Source of the DNA: Nocardioides kongjuensis
Lineage (GTDB): Bacteria > Actinomycetota > Actinomycetes > Propionibacteriales > Nocardioidaceae
Length of the DNA: 64,000 nt
Reading direction: 5' to 3'
Assembly (NCBI RefSeq): GCF_013409625.1
Contig: NZ_JACCBF010000001.1
Coordinates: 2,917,001-2,981,000, forward strand
The notes below the pieces were generated by a model that saw only the letters and a program-made list of their open reading frames with translations, had not been told where the DNA came from and searched no databases. Positions 44,029 through 56,006 of the stretch are shown piece after piece. The position numbers and the translations under genes are program-made. Position 1 is the stretch's first letter; each line of letters begins with the position of its first letter.

Positions 44029-44604
44029 TCAGGACTGCGGGATGTCGTCGAGCGCGTCGAAGATGCGCTGCTGGACGTCGTCGATCTCGCCCATGCCGTC
44101 GACGGAGACGACCAGACCGCGCTCGGCGTAGACCGCGATGAGCGGCTCGGTCTCCTCGGCGTAGACCTCGAGGCGACGGCGGATGACGTCCTCGGTGTCG
44201 TCGGCGCGGCCCTCGATCTCGGCCCGCTTGAGCAGGCGGCCGACGACGGCCTCCTGGTCGACGGTCAGGCACAGCACGGCGTCGAGCCGGTGGCCGGTCG
44301 CGTCGATCATGCTGTCGAGCTCGGTGACCTGCGCCAGGGTGCGCGGGTAGCCGTCGAGGAGGAAGCCCTTCTCCGCGTCCGGCTCGGCGATCCGGTCACG
44401 CACCATGTTGTTGGTGACCTCGTCGGGCACGTACTCGCCGGCGTCCATGTAGCGCTTCGCCTCGACGCCCAGCGGGGTGCCCTGCCCGACGTTCGCGCGG
44501 AAGATGTCGCCCGTGGAGATGGCCGGGACGCCGAAGTGGTCGGCGACGGCCTTCGCCTGGGTGCCCTTGCCGGCGCCCGGCGGGCCCATGATCAGAAGCC
44601 TCAA
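44029..44604 (-). CDS. adk: Adenylate kinase
   Basis: The TTG at 44604 overlaps the secY stop (TTGA) and restores the family's usual start [17 protein letters not shown]; an internal ATG five codons later would cut the first strand. 191 residues with [20 protein letters not shown] and a short LID ([20 protein letters not shown]) without zinc cysteines. It balances ATP, ADP and AMP. Confidence 0.95.
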   Translation of the reverse strand: MRLLIMGPPGAGKGTQAKAVADHFGVPAISTGDIFRANVGQGTPLGVEAKRYMDAGEYVPDEVTNNMVRDRIAEPDAEKGFLLDGYPRTLAQVTELDSMIDATGHRLDAVLCLTVDQEAVVGRLLKRAEIEGRADDTEDVIRRRLEVYAEETEPLIAVYAERGLVVSVDGMGEIDDVQQRIFDALDDIPQS

Positions 44605-45914
44605 CGCAGGAATCCTTCGTAGTTGCGCTGCTGGAGCTGGCTCTCGATCTGCTTCACCGTGTCCAGTGCGACGCCGACCATGATCAGGATGGACGTGCCA
44701 CCGAACGGGAAGTTCTGGTTGGCGTTGATCAGCACGAACGCGATCAGCGGTACGAGCGAGATCAGACCCAGGTAGAGAGCGCCCGGCAGCGTGATGCGGG
44801 ACAGGACGTAGGACAGGTAGTCCTGGGTCGGCTTGCCCGCCCGGATCCCGGGGATGAAGCCGCCGTACTTCTTCATGTTGTCGGCCACCTCTTGCGGGTT
44901 GAAGGTGATCGACACGTAGAAGTAGGTGAAGAAGATGATCAGCAGGAAGTACGCCGCCATGTGCACCGGGTGCCCCTGGTCGACGAGGTACTCGTTGACC
45001 CACCGGATGAACTTGTTGGGGTTCTCCTGGTTGAACTGGACCGCCATCGCCGGCAGGTAGAGCAGCGACGAGGCGAAGATGACCGGGATGATGCCGGCCT
45101 GGTTGACCTTGAGCGGGATGTACGTCGAGCTGCCGCCGAACATCTTGCGCCCGACCATCCGGCGGGCGTACTGCACCGGGATGCGGCGCTGCGCCTGCTC
45201 GATGAAGATGACCGCGGCCACGAGCACGAGACCGATGACCACGACGATGCCGAAGGTCCACCAGCCCTGGCTGATCTTGACCTGCCACAGGGCGATCGGG
45301 AAGGTCGCGACGACCTGGGTGAAGATCAGGATCGACATGCCGTTGCCCACGCCGCGCTCGGTGATCAGCTCACCGAGCCACATGATGACGGCCGTGCCGG
45401 CGGTCATGGTCACGACCATGACGAGGAAGGTCTTGGTGTCGTTGCTGTGCAGCAACGGGTACTGCGTGCTGTCACAGCCCTGCAGCAGGTTGCCGGTGCG
45501 CGCGAGCGCGACGATGCCGGTGGCCTGCAGGACCGCGAGGCCCAGGGTGAGGTAGCGCGTGTACTGGGTGATCTTGGTCTGCCCCGCCTGGCCCTCCTTC
45601 TTGAGGGCCTCGAGCCGCGGGATCACCACGACGAGCAGCTGCAGGATGATGCTCGCGGTGATGTACGGCATGATGCCGAGCGCGAAGATCGTCAGCTGGA
45701 GGAGTGCTCCGCCGGAGAACAGGTTGACCAGGCTGTAGAGACTGGCGTTGCTGCCTTCCTCGACCACCTTGATGCACTTCTCCACGTTGGAGACGTGCAC
45801 GCCAGGTGCCGGGATCTGCGACCCGGCCCTGAAGATGACGATGATCATCAGGACGAACAGCAGCTTGCGCCGCAGGTCCGGGGTCCGGAAGGCGTTCACG
45901 AACGCGGTGAGCAC
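44601..45914 (-). CDS. secY: Preprotein translocase subunit SecY
   Basis: 437 residues, ten membrane helices. [55 protein letters not shown] and the [20 protein letters not shown] loop are typical. It is the channel of the general secretion pathway. It is separated from rplO by 160 bp with a large inverted repeat, so it may have its own promoter, and is coupled to adk. Confidence 0.97.
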   Translation of the reverse strand: MLTAFVNAFRTPDLRRKLLFVLMIIVIFRAGSQIPAPGVHVSNVEKCIKVVEEGSNASLYSLVNLFSGGALLQLTIFALGIMPYITASIILQLLVVVIPRLEALKKEGQAGQTKITQYTRYLTLGLAVLQATGIVALARTGNLLQGCDSTQYPLLHSNDTKTFLVMVVTMTAGTAVIMWLGELITERGVGNGMSILIFTQVVATFPIALWQVKISQGWWTFGIVVVIGLVLVAAVIFIEQAQRRIPVQYARRMVGRKMFGGSSTYIPLKVNQAGIIPVIFASSLLYLPAMAVQFNQENPNKFIRWVNEYLVDQGHPVHMAAYFLLIIFFTYFYVSITFNPQEVADNMKKYGGFIPGIRAGKPTQDYLSYVLSRITLPGALYLGLISLVPLIAFVLINANQNFPFGGTSILIMVGVALDTVKQIESQLQQRNYEGFLR

Positions 45915-46016
45915 GCGGGTCCTCTTCTCTCATCGCAGGCCTTGTGGCCAGCGGGAAGCCTAACAGGGGGCACACAGTCCCCAGCGGGGTACGCCGGGCA
46001 GACCGTGGAGATGACA

Positions 46017-46066
46017 CGAGGGGCGCGACGAGACCCGGGCAACACCCGGGACCGACGCGCCCCTCG
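46017..46066 (-). terminator. Nested inverted repeat between rplO and secY
   Basis: Outer arms CGAGGGGCGCG/CGCGCCCCTCG and inner arms CCCGGG-TGTT-GCCCGGG-like form a 50-nt hairpin 8 nt past the rplO stop. No T-run follows on the minus strand. It could end or attenuate the spc transcript. Confidence 0.6.
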
Positions 46067-46074
46067 CAGCGCCA

Positions 46075-46521
46075 TCACAGGACCGTGATGGTCCCGCCGG
46101 CGCCCTCGATCTTCTCCTTGGCCGACGCCGAGAACGCGTTCGCGCTCACCGACACCTTGACCGTCAGCTCACCCTGGCCGAGCACCTTGACGAGCTCGCC
46201 CTTGCGGACGGCGCCCTTGGCGACCAGCGTCTCCGGGGTGACGTCGCCACCCTCGGGGAACAGCGCGCTGATCCGGTCGAGGTTGACGACCTGGAAGGTC
46301 ACCTTGAAGGGGTTCTTGAAGCCCTTGAGCTTCGGGAGCCGCATGTGCAGCGGCATCTGGCCACCCTCGAACGCGACCGGGACCTGGTAGCGGGCCTTGG
46401 TGCCCTTCGTACCACGACCGGCGGTCTTGCCCTTGGAGCCCTCACCGCGACCCACGCGGGTCTTGGCGGTCTTCGCACCCGGCGCGGGGCGCAGGTGGTG
46501 CAGCTTGAGCGTCATTGTCAC
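46075..46521 (-). CDS. rplO: 50S ribosomal protein L15
   Basis: 148 residues. [40 protein letters not shown] and [20 protein letters not shown] define L15. It overlaps rpmD by 4 bp. It is the last ribosomal gene of the spc segment. Confidence 0.97.
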   Translation of the reverse strand: MTMTLKLHHLRPAPGAKTAKTRVGRGEGSKGKTAGRGTKGTKARYQVPVAFEGGQMPLHMRLPKLKGFKNPFKVTFQVVNLDRISALFPEGGDVTPETLVAKGAVRKGELVKVLGQGELTVKVSVSANAFSASAKEKIEGAGGTITVL

Positions 46522-46706
46522 TCGCCTCCGACGACCTCGACCGTCACCAGGTGACGGACGGTGTGGACCATGCCCCGGATCTCGGGACGGTCCTCCTTGA
46601 TCACGACGTCGCCGATCCGCTTGAGACCGAGGCTGCGCAGCGTCTCACGCTGGTTGGCCTTGGCGCCGATCTTCGACTTGGTCTGCTGGACCTTCAGCTG
46701 TGCCAT
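46518..46706 (-). CDS. rpmD: 50S ribosomal protein L30
   Basis: 62 residues: [54 protein letters not shown]. It overlaps rpsE by one base and rplO by 4 bp. Confidence 0.96.
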   Translation of the reverse strand: MAQLKVQQTKSKIGAKANQRETLRSLGLKRIGDVVIKEDRPEIRGMVHTVRHLVTVEVVGGE

Positions 46707-47350
46707 CAGACGGACACCGCCTCAGGTGCCGAGGCCTTGGCGGCGGCCGCAGCGGCCTCGCCCTCGGCCTTGGCCTTGAGCAGCGCCGCCGGGGCGACGT
46801 GCTCGACGGGCAGACCACGACGCGCGGCCACCGACTCGGGCTGCTCCAGCATCTGGAGCGCCGCGACGGTCGCGTGCACGATGTTGATCTGGTTGGACGA
46901 GCCCAGCGACTTGCTGAGCACGTCGTGGATGCCGGCGCACTCGAGAACCGCACGCACCGGGCCACCCGCGATCACACCGGTACCGGGAGCGGCCGGGCGC
47001 AGGAACACCACGCCGGCGGCCTTCTCGCCCTGGACCGGGTGCGGGATCGTGCCCTGGACGCGGGGGACGCGGAAGAAGTTCTTCTTCGCCTCCTCGACGC
47101 CCTTGGCGATCGCCGCGGGAACTTCCTTGGCCTTGCCGTAGCCGACGCCGACCAGACCGTCGCCGTCACCCACGATCACGAGGGCGGTGAAGCTGAAGCG
47201 ACGACCACCCTTCACGACCTTGGCGACGCGGTTGATCGCGACGACGCGCTCGACGTACTGGCTCTTCTCGGCGCCGCCACGGCCGCCGTCGCGACCGCCA
47301 CGGCCACCACGGTCGCCGCCCGAACGCTGTCCGCGCTGGGGTCCGCTCAT
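46706..47350 (-). CDS. rpsE: 30S ribosomal protein S5
   Basis: 214 residues. A Gly/Arg-rich N-terminus ([17 protein letters not shown]) precedes [37 protein letters not shown] and [20 protein letters not shown]. Residues at the fidelity loop look normal. The C-terminal Ala/Glu tail is typical of actinobacteria. Confidence 0.97.
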   Translation of the reverse strand: MSGPQRGQRSGGDRGGRGGRDGGRGGAEKSQYVERVVAINRVAKVVKGGRRFSFTALVIVGDGDGLVGVGYGKAKEVPAAIAKGVEEAKKNFFRVPRVQGTIPHPVQGEKAAGVVFLRPAAPGTGVIAGGPVRAVLECAGIHDVLSKSLGSSNQINIVHATVAALQMLEQPESVAARRGLPVEHVAPAALLKAKAEGEAAAAAAKASAPEAVSV

Positions 47351-47375
47351 GATTTCTCCTCAGTCCTGTTCGCGG

Positions 47376-47759
47376 TCAGAAGGTCAGGCCGCCCTCGCGG
47401 GCGCCATCAGCCAGGGCCGCGATGCGACCGTGATACTTGTTGCCCGACCGGTCGAAGACGACCGACTCGACGCCCTGCTCCTTGGCGCGGGCGGCAACGA
47501 GCTCGCCGACCTTCTTCGCCTTGGCCGTCTTGTCGCCGTCGAAGGCGCGCAGGTCGCCCTCGAGCGTCGAGGCAGACACGAGGGTCTTGCCGACCAGGTC
47601 GTCGACGACCTGCGCGGTGATGTGCTTGCTCGATCGGGTGACCACCAGGCGCGGACGCTCGGCGGTACCGGAGATCTTCTTGCGACCGCGGATCTGGCGG
47701 CGCAGCTTGGAGCTGGCGCGAGCCGAGAGGTTCCGCTGGTGCTTGAGGGTGATCGCCAT
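47376..47759 (-). CDS. rplR: 50S ribosomal protein L18
   Basis: ATG 47759 gives 127 residues; a GTG two codons earlier is possible. RHRIRGR-type core: [59 protein letters not shown]18 binds 5S rRNA. It lies 2 bp after rplF. Confidence 0.96.
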   Translation of the reverse strand: MAITLKHQRNLSARASSKLRRQIRGRKKISGTAERPRLVVTRSSKHITAQVVDDLVGKTLVSASTLEGDLRAFDGDKTAKAKKVGELVAARAKEQGVESVVFDRSGNKYHGRIAALADGAREGGLTF

Positions 47760-47761
47760 GG

Positions 47762-48301
47762 TCACTTACCAGCCTTTCCGACCTTGCGACGGACGTGTTC
47801 GCCGGCGTACCGGACGCCCTTGCCCTTGTAGGGCTCGGGCTTGCGGAGCTTGCGGATGTTGGCGGCGACCTCGCCGACCAGCTGCTTGTCGATGCCGACG
47901 ACGCCGAGCTTGGTCGGGCCGTCCACCGTGAAGGTGATGCCCTCGGGAGCGTCGAAGATGATCGGGTGCGAGTAGCCGAGCTGGAACTCCAGCTGGGTCG
48001 GGCCCTTGGCCAGGACGCGGTAACCGACGCCCACGATCTCGAGCTTCTTCTCGTAGCCCTCGGTCACACCGATGACCATGTTGTTGATGAGCGTGCGGCT
48101 CAGGCCGTGGTAGGCCTTCGAGAGCCGCTCGTCGTCGGGGCGCTTGACGTCGAGGACGCCCTCGCCCTTCTCCACGGTGATCGGAGCGACGACGGTGTGG
48201 CTCAGGGTGCCCTTCGGGCCCTTGACCGTGACGTCGGAGCCGTTGATCTGGACGTCGACCCCAGCCGGGACCGGGACGGGGAGCTTGCCGATGCGCGACA
48301 T
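47762..48301 (-). CDS. rplF: 50S ribosomal protein L6
   Basis: ATG 48301 gives 179 residues ([20 protein letters not shown]); earlier in-frame codons lie in the rpsH gap. [28 protein letters not shown] and [20 protein letters not shown] are typical of L6, near the factor-binding site. Confidence 0.97.
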   Translation of the reverse strand: MSRIGKLPVPVPAGVDVQINGSDVTVKGPKGTLSHTVVAPITVEKGEGVLDVKRPDDERLSKAYHGLSRTLINNMVIGVTEGYEKKLEIVGVGYRVLAKGPTQLEFQLGYSHPIIFDAPEGITFTVDGPTKLGVVGIDKQLVGEVAANIRKLRKPEPYKGKGVRYAGEHVRRKVGKAGK

Positions 48302-48323
48302 GTTCTTCTCTCTCCTTCCCTTG

Positions 48324-48728
48324 TCACCAGACGTAGGCGAGGACTTCCCCACCCACGCCCTTCTGGTTGGCCTGGCGGTCGGTCAGCAGACCCTGGCTGG
48401 TCGAGATGATCGCCACGCCCAGGCCGCCGAGAACCTTCGGCAGACCGGTGTGCTTGGCGTACACCCGCAGACCGGGCTTGCTGATGCGGCGCACACCGGC
48501 GAGCGAGCGCTCACGGTTGCGGCCGTACTTGAGGGTCACGGTCAGCAGCTTGCCGACGCCGTTCTCGTTGTCGGCGACCGCGTAGGAGGTGATGTAGCCC
48601 TCCTGCTTGAGGATCTCCGCGACGCCTTCCTTGAGCTTGCTGTACGGCATGGTCACCGCGTCGTGGTACGCCTGGTTGGCGTTGCGCAGACGCGTGAGCA
48701 TGTCTGCGATCGGGTCAGTCATCGTCAT
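48324..48728 (-). CDS. rpsH: 30S ribosomal protein S8
   Basis: 134 residues starting [20 protein letters not shown], with the C-terminal [20 protein letters not shown] signature. S8 binds the central domain of 16S rRNA and can regulate the spc operon. It starts 69 bp after rpsN. Confidence 0.96.
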   Translation of the reverse strand: MTMTDPIADMLTRLRNANQAYHDAVTMPYSKLKEGVAEILKQEGYITSYAVADNENGVGKLLTVTLKYGRNRERSLAGVRRISKPGLRVYAKHTGLPKVLGGLGVAIISTSQGLLTDRQANQKGVGGEVLAYVW

Positions 48729-48796
48729 GATGTGTGTTCTTTCTGCTGTGGTTTCCACTCAGCAACTCAGGCGAGTGGACCTTCAACGGTTGGGTG

Positions 48797-48982
48797 TTAC
48801 CAGCTCGACTTGGTGACGCCGGGCAGCTCGCCGCGGTGGGCCATCTCCCGCAGGCAGATCCGGCACAGGCCGAACTTGCGGTAGACCGCCTTGGGCCGGC
48901 CGCACCGCTGGCAGCGGGTGTAGCCGCGCACCGCGAACTTGGGCTTGCGGGCCGCCTTGACCTTGAGCGCAGTCTTCGCCAT
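48797..48982 (-). CDS. rpsN: 30S ribosomal protein S14 type Z
   Basis: 61 residues with four zinc cysteines in [20 protein letters not shown] and C of the next residue, ending GVTKSSW. It is the short zinc form that sits between rplE and rpsH. Confidence 0.97.
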
Positions 48983-48983
48983 G

Positions 48984-49553
48984 TCAGTTCTCCTTGAACG
49001 GGAAACCGAGCTGCTTCAGCAGCGCGCGCCCCTGCTCGTCGTTGGTCGCCGTGGTGACGATGGTGATGTCCATGCCCCGCTGGCGGTCGACCTTGTCCTG
49101 GTCGATCTCGTGGAACATGACCTGCTCGGTCAGGCCGAACGTGTAGTTGCCGCGGCCGTCGAACTGCTTGGGCGACAGACCACGGAAGTCACGGATGCGC
49201 GGGAGGGCGAGCGCCAGCAGGCGGTCGAGGAACTCCCACATCCGGTCGCCCCGCAGGGTGACGTGCGTGCCGATCGGCATGCCCTCGCGCAGCTTGAACT
49301 GGGCGATGGACTTGCGCGCCTTGGTCACGGCCGGCTTCTGGCCGGTGATCGCGGTGAGGTCGCGGATGGCGCCCTCGATCAGCTTCGAGTCGCGAGCAGC
49401 CTCGCCGACACCCATGTTGACCACGATCTTCACCAGACCGGGGACCTGCATGACGTTGGCGATCTCGAACTCGGACTTGAGCGCCGGGAGGATCTCCTCG
49501 CGGTACTTGGTCTTGAGCCGAGGGGTGACCTTCTCGATGGTGGTCTCGCTCAT
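48984..49553 (-). CDS. rplE: 50S ribosomal protein L5
   Basis: ATG 49553 gives 189 residues. [40 protein letters not shown] and [20 protein letters not shown] define L5, which holds 5S rRNA and contacts the P-site tRNA. It is one base from rpsN. Confidence 0.97.
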
Positions 49554-49554
49554 C

Positions 49555-49950
49555 TCAGATCTCCTTCCCGGTCTTGCGGGAGATGCGCACGCTGCGCGTC
49601 GAGGGGTACTCGGAACCGTCGGGACGACGCTTCGTGACGTCGACTCGCTTGTAGCCGACCTTGGTGACGCCGTCACCCTCGACCAGCATCACGTTGGACA
49701 CGTGGATGGGGGCCTCGGTGGTGATGATGCCGCCGGTGTTGCCCGCACGCCCACCCTGGTCGACGACCTTGGTGTGCTTCTTGATGCGGTTGACACCCTC
49801 GACGATCACGCGCTCCTCCTCACGGAGGACCTTGATGATCTTGCCCTCGGCGCCCTTGTCCTTGCCGGCGATGACCTTGACGGTGTCGCCCTTCTTGACG
49901 CGCAGGTTGGGCTTCTTGCGAACCTGCTCGGACTTCTTGCGGGCAGCCAT
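49555..49950 (-). CDS. rplX: 50S ribosomal protein L24
   Basis: 131 residues from ATG 49950, which shares a base with the rplN stop. [20 protein letters not shown] is the KOW motif; [15 protein letters not shown] follows. L24 starts 50S assembly. The C-terminal part is longer than in E. coli. Confidence 0.96.
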   Translation of the reverse strand: MAARKKSEQVRKKPNLRVKKGDTVKVIAGKDKGAEGKIIKVLREEERVIVEGVNRIKKHTKVVDQGGRAGNTGGIITTEAPIHVSNVMLVEGDGVTKVGYKRVDVTKRRPDGSEYPSTRSVRISRKTGKEI

Positions 49951-50318
49951 CACAGCACCTCCGGAGCCAGCGAGATGATCTTCATGAACTTCTTCTCACG
50001 CAGCTCACGGCCGACGGGGCCGAAGATGCGGGTACCGCGGGGCTCGCCGTCGTTCTTGAGGATCACCGCCGCGTTCTCGTCGAAGCGGATGTACGAACCG
50101 TCGGGGCGGCGACGCTCCTTGACGGTGCGGACGACGACGGCCTTGACGACCTCGCCCTTCTTGACGTTGCCGCCGGGAATGGCGTCCTTGACGGTGGCGA
50201 CGATGACGTCACCGATCCCGGCGTAGCGACGACCGGAGCCGCCGAGCACGCGGATGCAAAGGATCTCCTTGGCACCGGTGTTGTCGGCGACCTTGAGTCG
50301 CGACTCCTGCTGAATCAT
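49950..50318 (-). CDS. rplN: 50S ribosomal protein L14
   Basis: 122 residues: [60 protein letters not shown]. It opens the spc part of the cluster after a 76-bp gap from rpsQ. Confidence 0.97.
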   Translation of the reverse strand: MIQQESRLKVADNTGAKEILCIRVLGGSGRRYAGIGDVIVATVKDAIPGGNVKKGEVVKAVVVRTVKERRRPDGSYIRFDENAAVILKNDGEPRGTRIFGPVGRELREKKFMKIISLAPEVL

Positions 50319-50394
50319 CGATTTCTCCTGGTTGTCGTGCCGGTTCTCAGTCCCTCACCCCGTGACGGAGCGGGCTGAGCCTGGCCGAACGGAT

Positions 50395-50667
50395 TTACTT
50401 CGCGCGCTCGAGGATCTCCACCACGCGCCAGCGCTTGGTGGCCGACAGCGGGCGGGTCTCCATGATGAGGACGCGGTCGCCGACGCCGCAGTCGTTCTGC
50501 TCGTCGTGAGCCTTGAGCCGCGTGTTGCGGCGCATGACCTTGCCGTACAGAGCGTGCTTGACGCGGTCCTCGACGGACACGACGACGGTCTTGTCCATCT
50601 TGTCGCTGACCACGAGACCCTCGCGGGTCTTGCGGGCGTTGCGCGCGGTCTCAGTCGACTCGCTCAT
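50395..50667 (-). CDS. rpsQ: 30S ribosomal protein S17
   Basis: 90 residues: [60 protein letters not shown]. It overlaps rpmC by one base and ends the S10 part of the cluster. Confidence 0.96.
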   Translation of the reverse strand: MSESTETARNARKTREGLVVSDKMDKTVVVSVEDRVKHALYGKVMRRNTRLKAHDEQNDCGVGDRVLIMETRPLSATKRWRVVEILERAK

Positions 50668-50903
50668 CAGTTCTCCTCCTCCGAACCCGGGGCGGTCCGG
50701 ATGCCGAGCTCGCGCTCACGCACCACGGTGTAGATCCGGGCGATGTCCTTCTTGACCGTGCGGAGCCGACCGTGGCTCTCCAGCTGGCCGGTCGCCGCCT
50801 GGAAGCGGAGGTTGAACAGCTCCTCCTTGGCCTCGCGGAGCTTGGCCTCCAGGTCGACGTCGTTGAGCTCGTCCAGCTCGTGGGCGCGGATGACGTTCGC
50901 CAT
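50667..50903 (-). CDS. rpmC: 50S ribosomal protein L29
   Basis: 78 residues, two helices: [41 protein letters not shown]29 sits at the peptide exit and helps bind SRP and trigger factor. It overlaps rplP by one base. Confidence 0.96.
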   Translation of the reverse strand: MANVIRAHELDELNDVDLEAKLREAKEELFNLRFQAATGQLESHGRLRTVKKDIARIYTVVRERELGIRTAPGSEEEN

Positions 50904-51322
50904 CAGAACTCACCAGCCTCTCGCGTGATGAAACGGGCCTTCATGGGCAGCTTGTGGATCGCACGACGCATGGCCTCGCGGGCGATGTCCTCCGGGACGC
51001 CGGAGAGCTCGAACATGACGCGGCCGGGCTTGACGTTGGCGACCCACCACTCGGGCGAGCCCTTACCGGAACCCATGCGGGTCTCGGCCGGCTTCTTGGT
51101 CAGCGGGCGGTCCGGGTAGATGTTGATCCAGACCTTTCCGCCACGCTTGATGTGGCGGGTCATCGCGATACGGGCCGACTCGATCTGGCGGTTGGTGACG
51201 TACGCACTCTCCAGCGCCTGGATACCGAAGTCACCGAACGCGAGCGACGTACCGCCCTTGGCAGCACCCGACCGCTTGGGGTGGTGCTGCTTGCGGTGCT
51301 TGACGCGACGCGGCATCAACAT
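50903..51322 (-). CDS. rplP: 50S ribosomal protein L16
   Basis: 139 residues: [60 protein letters not shown]. It contacts the A-site tRNA. It follows rpsC by 3 bp. Confidence 0.97.
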   Translation of the reverse strand: MLMPRRVKHRKQHHPKRSGAAKGGTSLAFGDFGIQALESAYVTNRQIESARIAMTRHIKRGGKVWINIYPDRPLTKKPAETRMGSGKGSPEWWVANVKPGRVMFELSGVPEDIAREAMRRAIHKLPMKARFITREAGEF

Positions 51323-51325
51323 GGG

Positions 51326-52156
51326 TCAGGACTCCGTTCCGGTGGTCGGCTCCACCGCGGCGGCCTCGGGGTTGGTCTCCACGGCGGGAGCACCCTCGGC
51401 GTTGCGGTCCGAGCGGTTCGGGCGGTCGCCGCGCGACCCACGGGTCGGACGGTCACCACCACGGCTGGGGCGGCCGCCGCGGCCGGGAACACCGGCGCGG
51501 GCAGCAGCCTGGGCCTGGCGCTCGGCACGGGAGCCGGCGACCTCGCCCTTGTAGATCCAGACCTTCACGCCGATGCGGCCGAAGGTCGTGCGGGCCTCGT
51601 AGAAGCCGTAGTCGATGTCGGCACGCAGCGTGTGCAGCGGGACGCGGCCCTCGCGGTAGAACTCGGTGCGCGACATCTCGGCGCCGTTGAGGCGGCCGGA
51701 GCACTGGATCCGGATGCCCTTGGCACCGGAACGCATCGAGGTCTGCATGGCCTTGCGCATCGCGCGGCGGAACTGCACGCGACCCGACAGCTGCTCGGCG
51801 ACACCCTGGGCGACCAGCTGCGCGTCGATCTCGGGGTTCTTGACCTCGAGGATGTTCAGCTGGACCTGCTTGCCGGTGAGCTTCTCGAGCTCGCCGCGGA
51901 TGCGGTCGGCCTCGGCGCCACGGCGACCGATGACGATGCCGGGACGCGCGGTGTGGATGTCGACGCGGACCCGGTCACGGGTGCGCTCGATCTCGACCTT
52001 GGCGATACCGGCCCGCTCCATGCCCTTGCTGAGCAGCTTGCGGATCGCGACGTCCTCGCCGACGTAGGACTTGTACAGCTTGTCGGCGTACCAACGCGAC
52101 TTGTGGTCGGTCGAGATGCCGAGGCGGAAGCCGTTCGGGTTGATCTTCTGACCCAT
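51326..52156 (-). CDS. rpsC: 30S ribosomal protein S3
   Basis: ATG 52156 gives 276 residues. [20 protein letters not shown], the KH domain [20 protein letters not shown] and [20 protein letters not shown] are typical. The last 60 residues are a Gly/Arg-rich then acidic extension common in actinobacteria. It overlaps rplV by one base. Confidence 0.97.
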   Translation of the reverse strand: MGQKINPNGFRLGISTDHKSRWYADKLYKSYVGEDVAIRKLLSKGMERAGIAKVEIERTRDRVRVDIHTARPGIVIGRRGAEADRIRGELEKLTGKQVQLNILEVKNPEIDAQLVAQGVAEQLSGRVQFRRAMRKAMQTSMRSGAKGIRIQCSGRLNGAEMSRTEFYREGRVPLHTLRADIDYGFYEARTTFGRIGVKVWIYKGEVAGSRAERQAQAAARAGVPGRGGRPSRGGDRPTRGSRGDRPNRSDRNAEGAPAVETNPEAAAVEPTTGTES

Positions 52157-52575
52157 TACTTCTTGCCCTTCTTCGCGACGACATCGGCCGGCTGGACCGC
52201 GATGGTGATGTGGCTGGTGCGCTTGTTGATCCGGGTGGCCCGGCCCTGCGCACGCGGACGCCACCGCTTCATCGTCGGGCCCTCGTCGACCCGCGCGACC
52301 GAGACGACCAGGTCGCCGGTGGCGAGGCCCTCGGTGGTCGCGGCGTTCGCGACGGCGCTCTGCAGCACCTTGTAGACGGTCTCGGAGGCCGACTGCGGCG
52401 CGAACTGCAGCAGGGTCAGCGCCTCGTCGGCGGGCAGGCCGCGGACCAGGTCGATGACGCGGCGCGCCTTCATCGGGGTGATCCGCACGAAGCGGGCGGT
52501 CGCGAACGCGCCGGGCTCGTCGCCCAGGAGGGACTCGCGGCGCGCGCTGACGCGGTTGCGCTCAGTGGTGCTCAT
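52156..52575 (-). CDS. rplV: 50S ribosomal protein L22
   Basis: 139 residues. [20 protein letters not shown] and [20 protein letters not shown] are the L22 motifs; the hairpin lines the exit tunnel where macrolides bind. About 20 extra residues precede the core. It overlaps rpsS by 4 bp. Confidence 0.97.
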   Translation of the reverse strand: MSTTERNRVSARRESLLGDEPGAFATARFVRITPMKARRVIDLVRGLPADEALTLLQFAPQSASETVYKVLQSAVANAATTEGLATGDLVVSVARVDEGPTMKRWRPRAQGRATRINKRTSHITIAVQPADVVAKKGKK

Positions 52576-52853
52576 CGACGGCGTCCCTTCCGGTCTTCCT
52601 TGACGTGGCCGCGGTAGGTGCGGGTCGGCGCGAACTCACCGAGCTTGTGGCCGACCATGGAGTCGGACACGAAGACCGGGACGTGCTTGCGACCGTCGTG
52701 GACCGCGATCGTGTGGCCGATCATCGAGGGGATGATCATGGACCGGCGCGACCAGGTCTTGATGACGTTGTGGGTGCCCTTCTCGTTCTCGGCGTCCACC
52801 TTCTTGAGCAGGTGGCCGTCGACGAAGGGGCCCTTCTTCAGGCTGCGAGGCAT
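52572..52853 (-). CDS. rpsS: 30S ribosomal protein S19
   Basis: 93 residues: [60 protein letters not shown]. It forms part of the 30S head. Confidence 0.97.
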   Translation of the reverse strand: MPRSLKKGPFVDGHLLKKVDAENEKGTHNVIKTWSRRSMIIPSMIGHTIAVHDGRKHVPVFVSDSMVGHKLGEFAPTRTYRGHVKEDRKGRRR

Positions 52854-52865
52854 CTCTCAGTTCCT

Positions 52866-53702
<837 letters not shown>

Positions 53703-53726
53703 GTCAGATTCCTCTACCTAGCCCGG

Positions 53727-54032
53727 TCAGGAGACCGGACCTCCGAAGATGTCGATGCGGTGACCGTCGGCCAGGCTCACGATGGCGCGCTTGGTGTCCT
53801 TGCGCTTGCCGAGGCCGTTGCGGGTACGGCGGACCTTGCCCGGACGGTTGAGCGTGTTCACCGAGGTGACCTTGACGCCGAAGACCTTCTCGACGGCGAT
53901 CTTGATCTCGGTCTTGTTGGCGTCCGGGTGCACCAGGAAGGTGTACTTGTTGGCGTCGAGGAGGCTGTAGCTCTTCTCCGACACCACGGGCGCGATCAGG
54001 ACGTCGCGGTGGTCCTTGTGCAGGGTGCTCAT
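53727..54032 (-). CDS. rplW: 50S ribosomal protein L23
   Basis: 101 residues: [40 protein letters not shown]. It lies at the tunnel exit and docks trigger factor and SRP. It shares a base with rplD. Confidence 0.97.
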   Translation of the reverse strand: MSTLHKDHRDVLIAPVVSEKSYSLLDANKYTFLVHPDANKTEIKIAVEKVFGVKVTSVNTLNRPGKVRRTRNGLGKRKDTKRAIVSLADGHRIDIFGGPVS

Positions 54033-54643
54033 CAGTTGGTCTCCTCCTCGGCGTTGCCACCGACGAGGCGGTCGAACGCGGCCTTGCTGAACACCACGTC
54101 GTCGCTCACGAGGACGTCGCGGGTGTTGAGCTGGTCGACCGCCACGATGTGGACCTCGGGCGCGTTGCGCAGCGAGAGCCAGGTGAGGCTGTCGGTGCGC
54201 TCGAGCACGACGAGGAACTTGCGACGGGTGGTCAGCTCGAAGAGCGAGGCGAGCGCGGCCTTGGTCGACGGCTTGTCGCCGGACACGAGGCCCTCGACGA
54301 CGTGGATCCGCTCGTTGCGGGCCCGGTCGGAGAGGGCGCTGCGCAGGGCGGCGGCCTTCATCTTCTTGGGGGTGCGCTGGCTGTAGTCACGCGGCTGCGG
54401 GCCGTGGACGATGCCACCGCCGGCGAACTGCGGCGCCCGGGTCGAGCCCTGACGGGCGCGGCCGGTGCCCTTCTGCTTGTAGGGCTTCTTGCCACCGCCG
54501 CGGACCTCGCCGCGACGCTTGGTGGCGTGGGTGCCCTGACGCGCAGCGGCCTGCTGGGCGACGACGACCTGGTGGATCAGCGGGATGTTGACCTCGACAC
54601 CGAAGATCTCGGCGGGGAAGTCGACGGAAACGGTCTTGGCCAT
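54032..54643 (-). CDS. rplD: 50S ribosomal protein L4
   Basis: 203 residues. [40 protein letters not shown] and the C-terminal Rossmann-like part are typical. The extended loop lines the exit tunnel. In some bacteria L4 represses the S10 operon. Confidence 0.97.
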   Translation of the reverse strand: MAKTVSVDFPAEIFGVEVNIPLIHQVVVAQQAAARQGTHATKRRGEVRGGGKKPYKQKGTGRARQGSTRAPQFAGGGIVHGPQPRDYSQRTPKKMKAAALRSALSDRARNERIHVVEGLVSGDKPSTKAALASLFELTTRRKFLVVLERTDSLTWLSLRNAPEVHIVAVDQLNTRDVLVSDDVVFSKAAFDRLVGGNAEEETN

Positions 54644-54648
54644 GGTGA

Positions 54649-55299
54649 TCAGCCCTTCTTCGCAGCCGTGCGGAGAACGACGAGACCGCCCTTGGGGCCG
54701 GGAACGGCGCCCTTGATCAGGACGATGCCCTTCTCGACGTCGACGGCGTGGACGGTGACGTTCTGGGTGGTGACGGTGTCCGTACCCATGCGACCGGCCA
54801 TGCGCAGGCCCTTGAACACGCGACCGGGGGTGGCGCAGGCGCCGATCGAGCCCGGCTTGCGGTGGTTGCGGTGGGCACCGTGCGAGGCGCTCACGCCGGC
54901 GAAGCCGTGACGCTTCATGACACCGGCGAAGCCCTTGCCCTTGCTGGTGCCGGTCACGTCGATGACCTGGCCGGCCTCGAACGTGTCGACGGGCAGCTCC
55001 TGGCCGACGGTGTACTCGCTGGCGTCGGCGGTGCGGATCTCGACCACGTGGCGACGCGGCGTCGTACCGGCCTTGGCGAAGTGACCCGCCTGCGGCTTGT
55101 TGACCTTGCGGCCCTCGATCTCGCCGAAGCCGATCTGGATGGCGTTGTAGCCGTCCGGCTCGGGCTGGCGGACCTGGGTGACGACGTTGGTGCCGGCGGC
55201 GACCACGGTCACCGGGATGACCCGGTTGTTCTCGTCCCAGAGCTGGGTCATGCCGAGCTTGGTGCCCAGCAGGCCCTTCACGTTGCGCTCAATAGTCAT
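54649..55299 (-). CDS. rplC: 50S ribosomal protein L3
   Basis: ATG 55299 gives 216 residues ([20 protein letters not shown]). [20 protein letters not shown] and [20 protein letters not shown] form the loop that reaches the peptidyl-transferase centre. It starts 10 bp after rpsJ. Confidence 0.97.
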   Translation of the reverse strand: MTIERNVKGLLGTKLGMTQLWDENNRVIPVTVVAAGTNVVTQVRQPEPDGYNAIQIGFGEIEGRKVNKPQAGHFAKAGTTPRRHVVEIRTADASEYTVGQELPVDTFEAGQVIDVTGTSKGKGFAGVMKRHGFAGVSASHGAHRNHRKPGSIGACATPGRVFKGLRMAGRMGTDTVTTQNVTVHAVDVEKGIVLIKGAVPGPKGGLVVLRTAAKKG

Positions 55300-55309
55300 G
55301 TCTCGAACC

Positions 55310-55618
55310 TCAGAGCTTGATCTCGATGTCGACACCGGCCGGCAGGTCGAGGCGCATCAGGCTGTCGACGGTCTTCGGCGTGGGGTCGATGATGTCGATG
55401 AGCCGCTTGTGGGTGCGCATCTCGAAGTGCTCGCGCGAGTCCTTGTACTTGTGCGGCGAGCGGATGACACAGAAGACGTTCTTCTCGGTCGGCAACGGCA
55501 CCGGGCCGGCGACCTTCGCACCCGTCCGGGTGACCGTGTCCACGATCTTGCGCGCCGAGGTGTCGATCACCTCGTGGTCATAGGCCTTGAGCCTGATGCG
55601 GATCTTCTGTCCCGCCAT
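55310..55618 (-). CDS. rpsJ: 30S ribosomal protein S10 (NusE)
   Basis: 102 residues: [60 protein letters not shown]. Besides its ribosomal role it links NusG to the ribosome. First gene of the S10 operon. Confidence 0.97.
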   Translation of the reverse strand: MAGQKIRIRLKAYDHEVIDTSARKIVDTVTRTGAKVAGPVPLPTEKNVFCVIRSPHKYKDSREHFEMRTHKRLIDIIDPTPKTVDSLMRLDLPAGVDIEIKL

Positions 55619-56006
55619 AGGTCTCTCTCGTCCTTACTCGTCGTACGACTCTGGGTCCTTCAGCTCCGACCCCCGCGGTCGGGCGTGTCGCACCTTGTTG
55701 TGGGCGCGCACGTCTTCCCTGGGGAAGTCGAGCTGTTGTTCTTGGCTGCCTCGGGCCTCCCGGGCGTGCGGTGCGAGCTGATGTCGACGACCGGCACACG
55801 CTCCACGCGGCTCGGATCGGCAGGGCCGACCACTCCGCAGGGGAGACACGATTCAGTAGTCAAGATTGGCGCGCACCCCGACGTCCTGTCCGGGGCAACC
55901 GGAACATCTTGGCAGAGTTCGCCGGGCCTACCAAATTGCGGAGGGCGCTCCAGCTCGGGGGCCGTCTCCCCCGGTTCGGCAGGGACCGGATGCAAGGATG
56001 ACCCGC
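55619..56006. other. 388-bp region: S10 operon leader and divergent start of the next operon
   Basis: No gene is supported. On the minus strand, TTGACT at 55863-55858 is a possible -35 of the S10 promoter, which would give a leader of about 220 nt; a -10 could not be fixed with confidence. No L4-type leader structure was recognised. The plus strand carries an AAGG before the ATG at 56007. An in-frame extension to 55866 has no start signal. Confidence 0.45.
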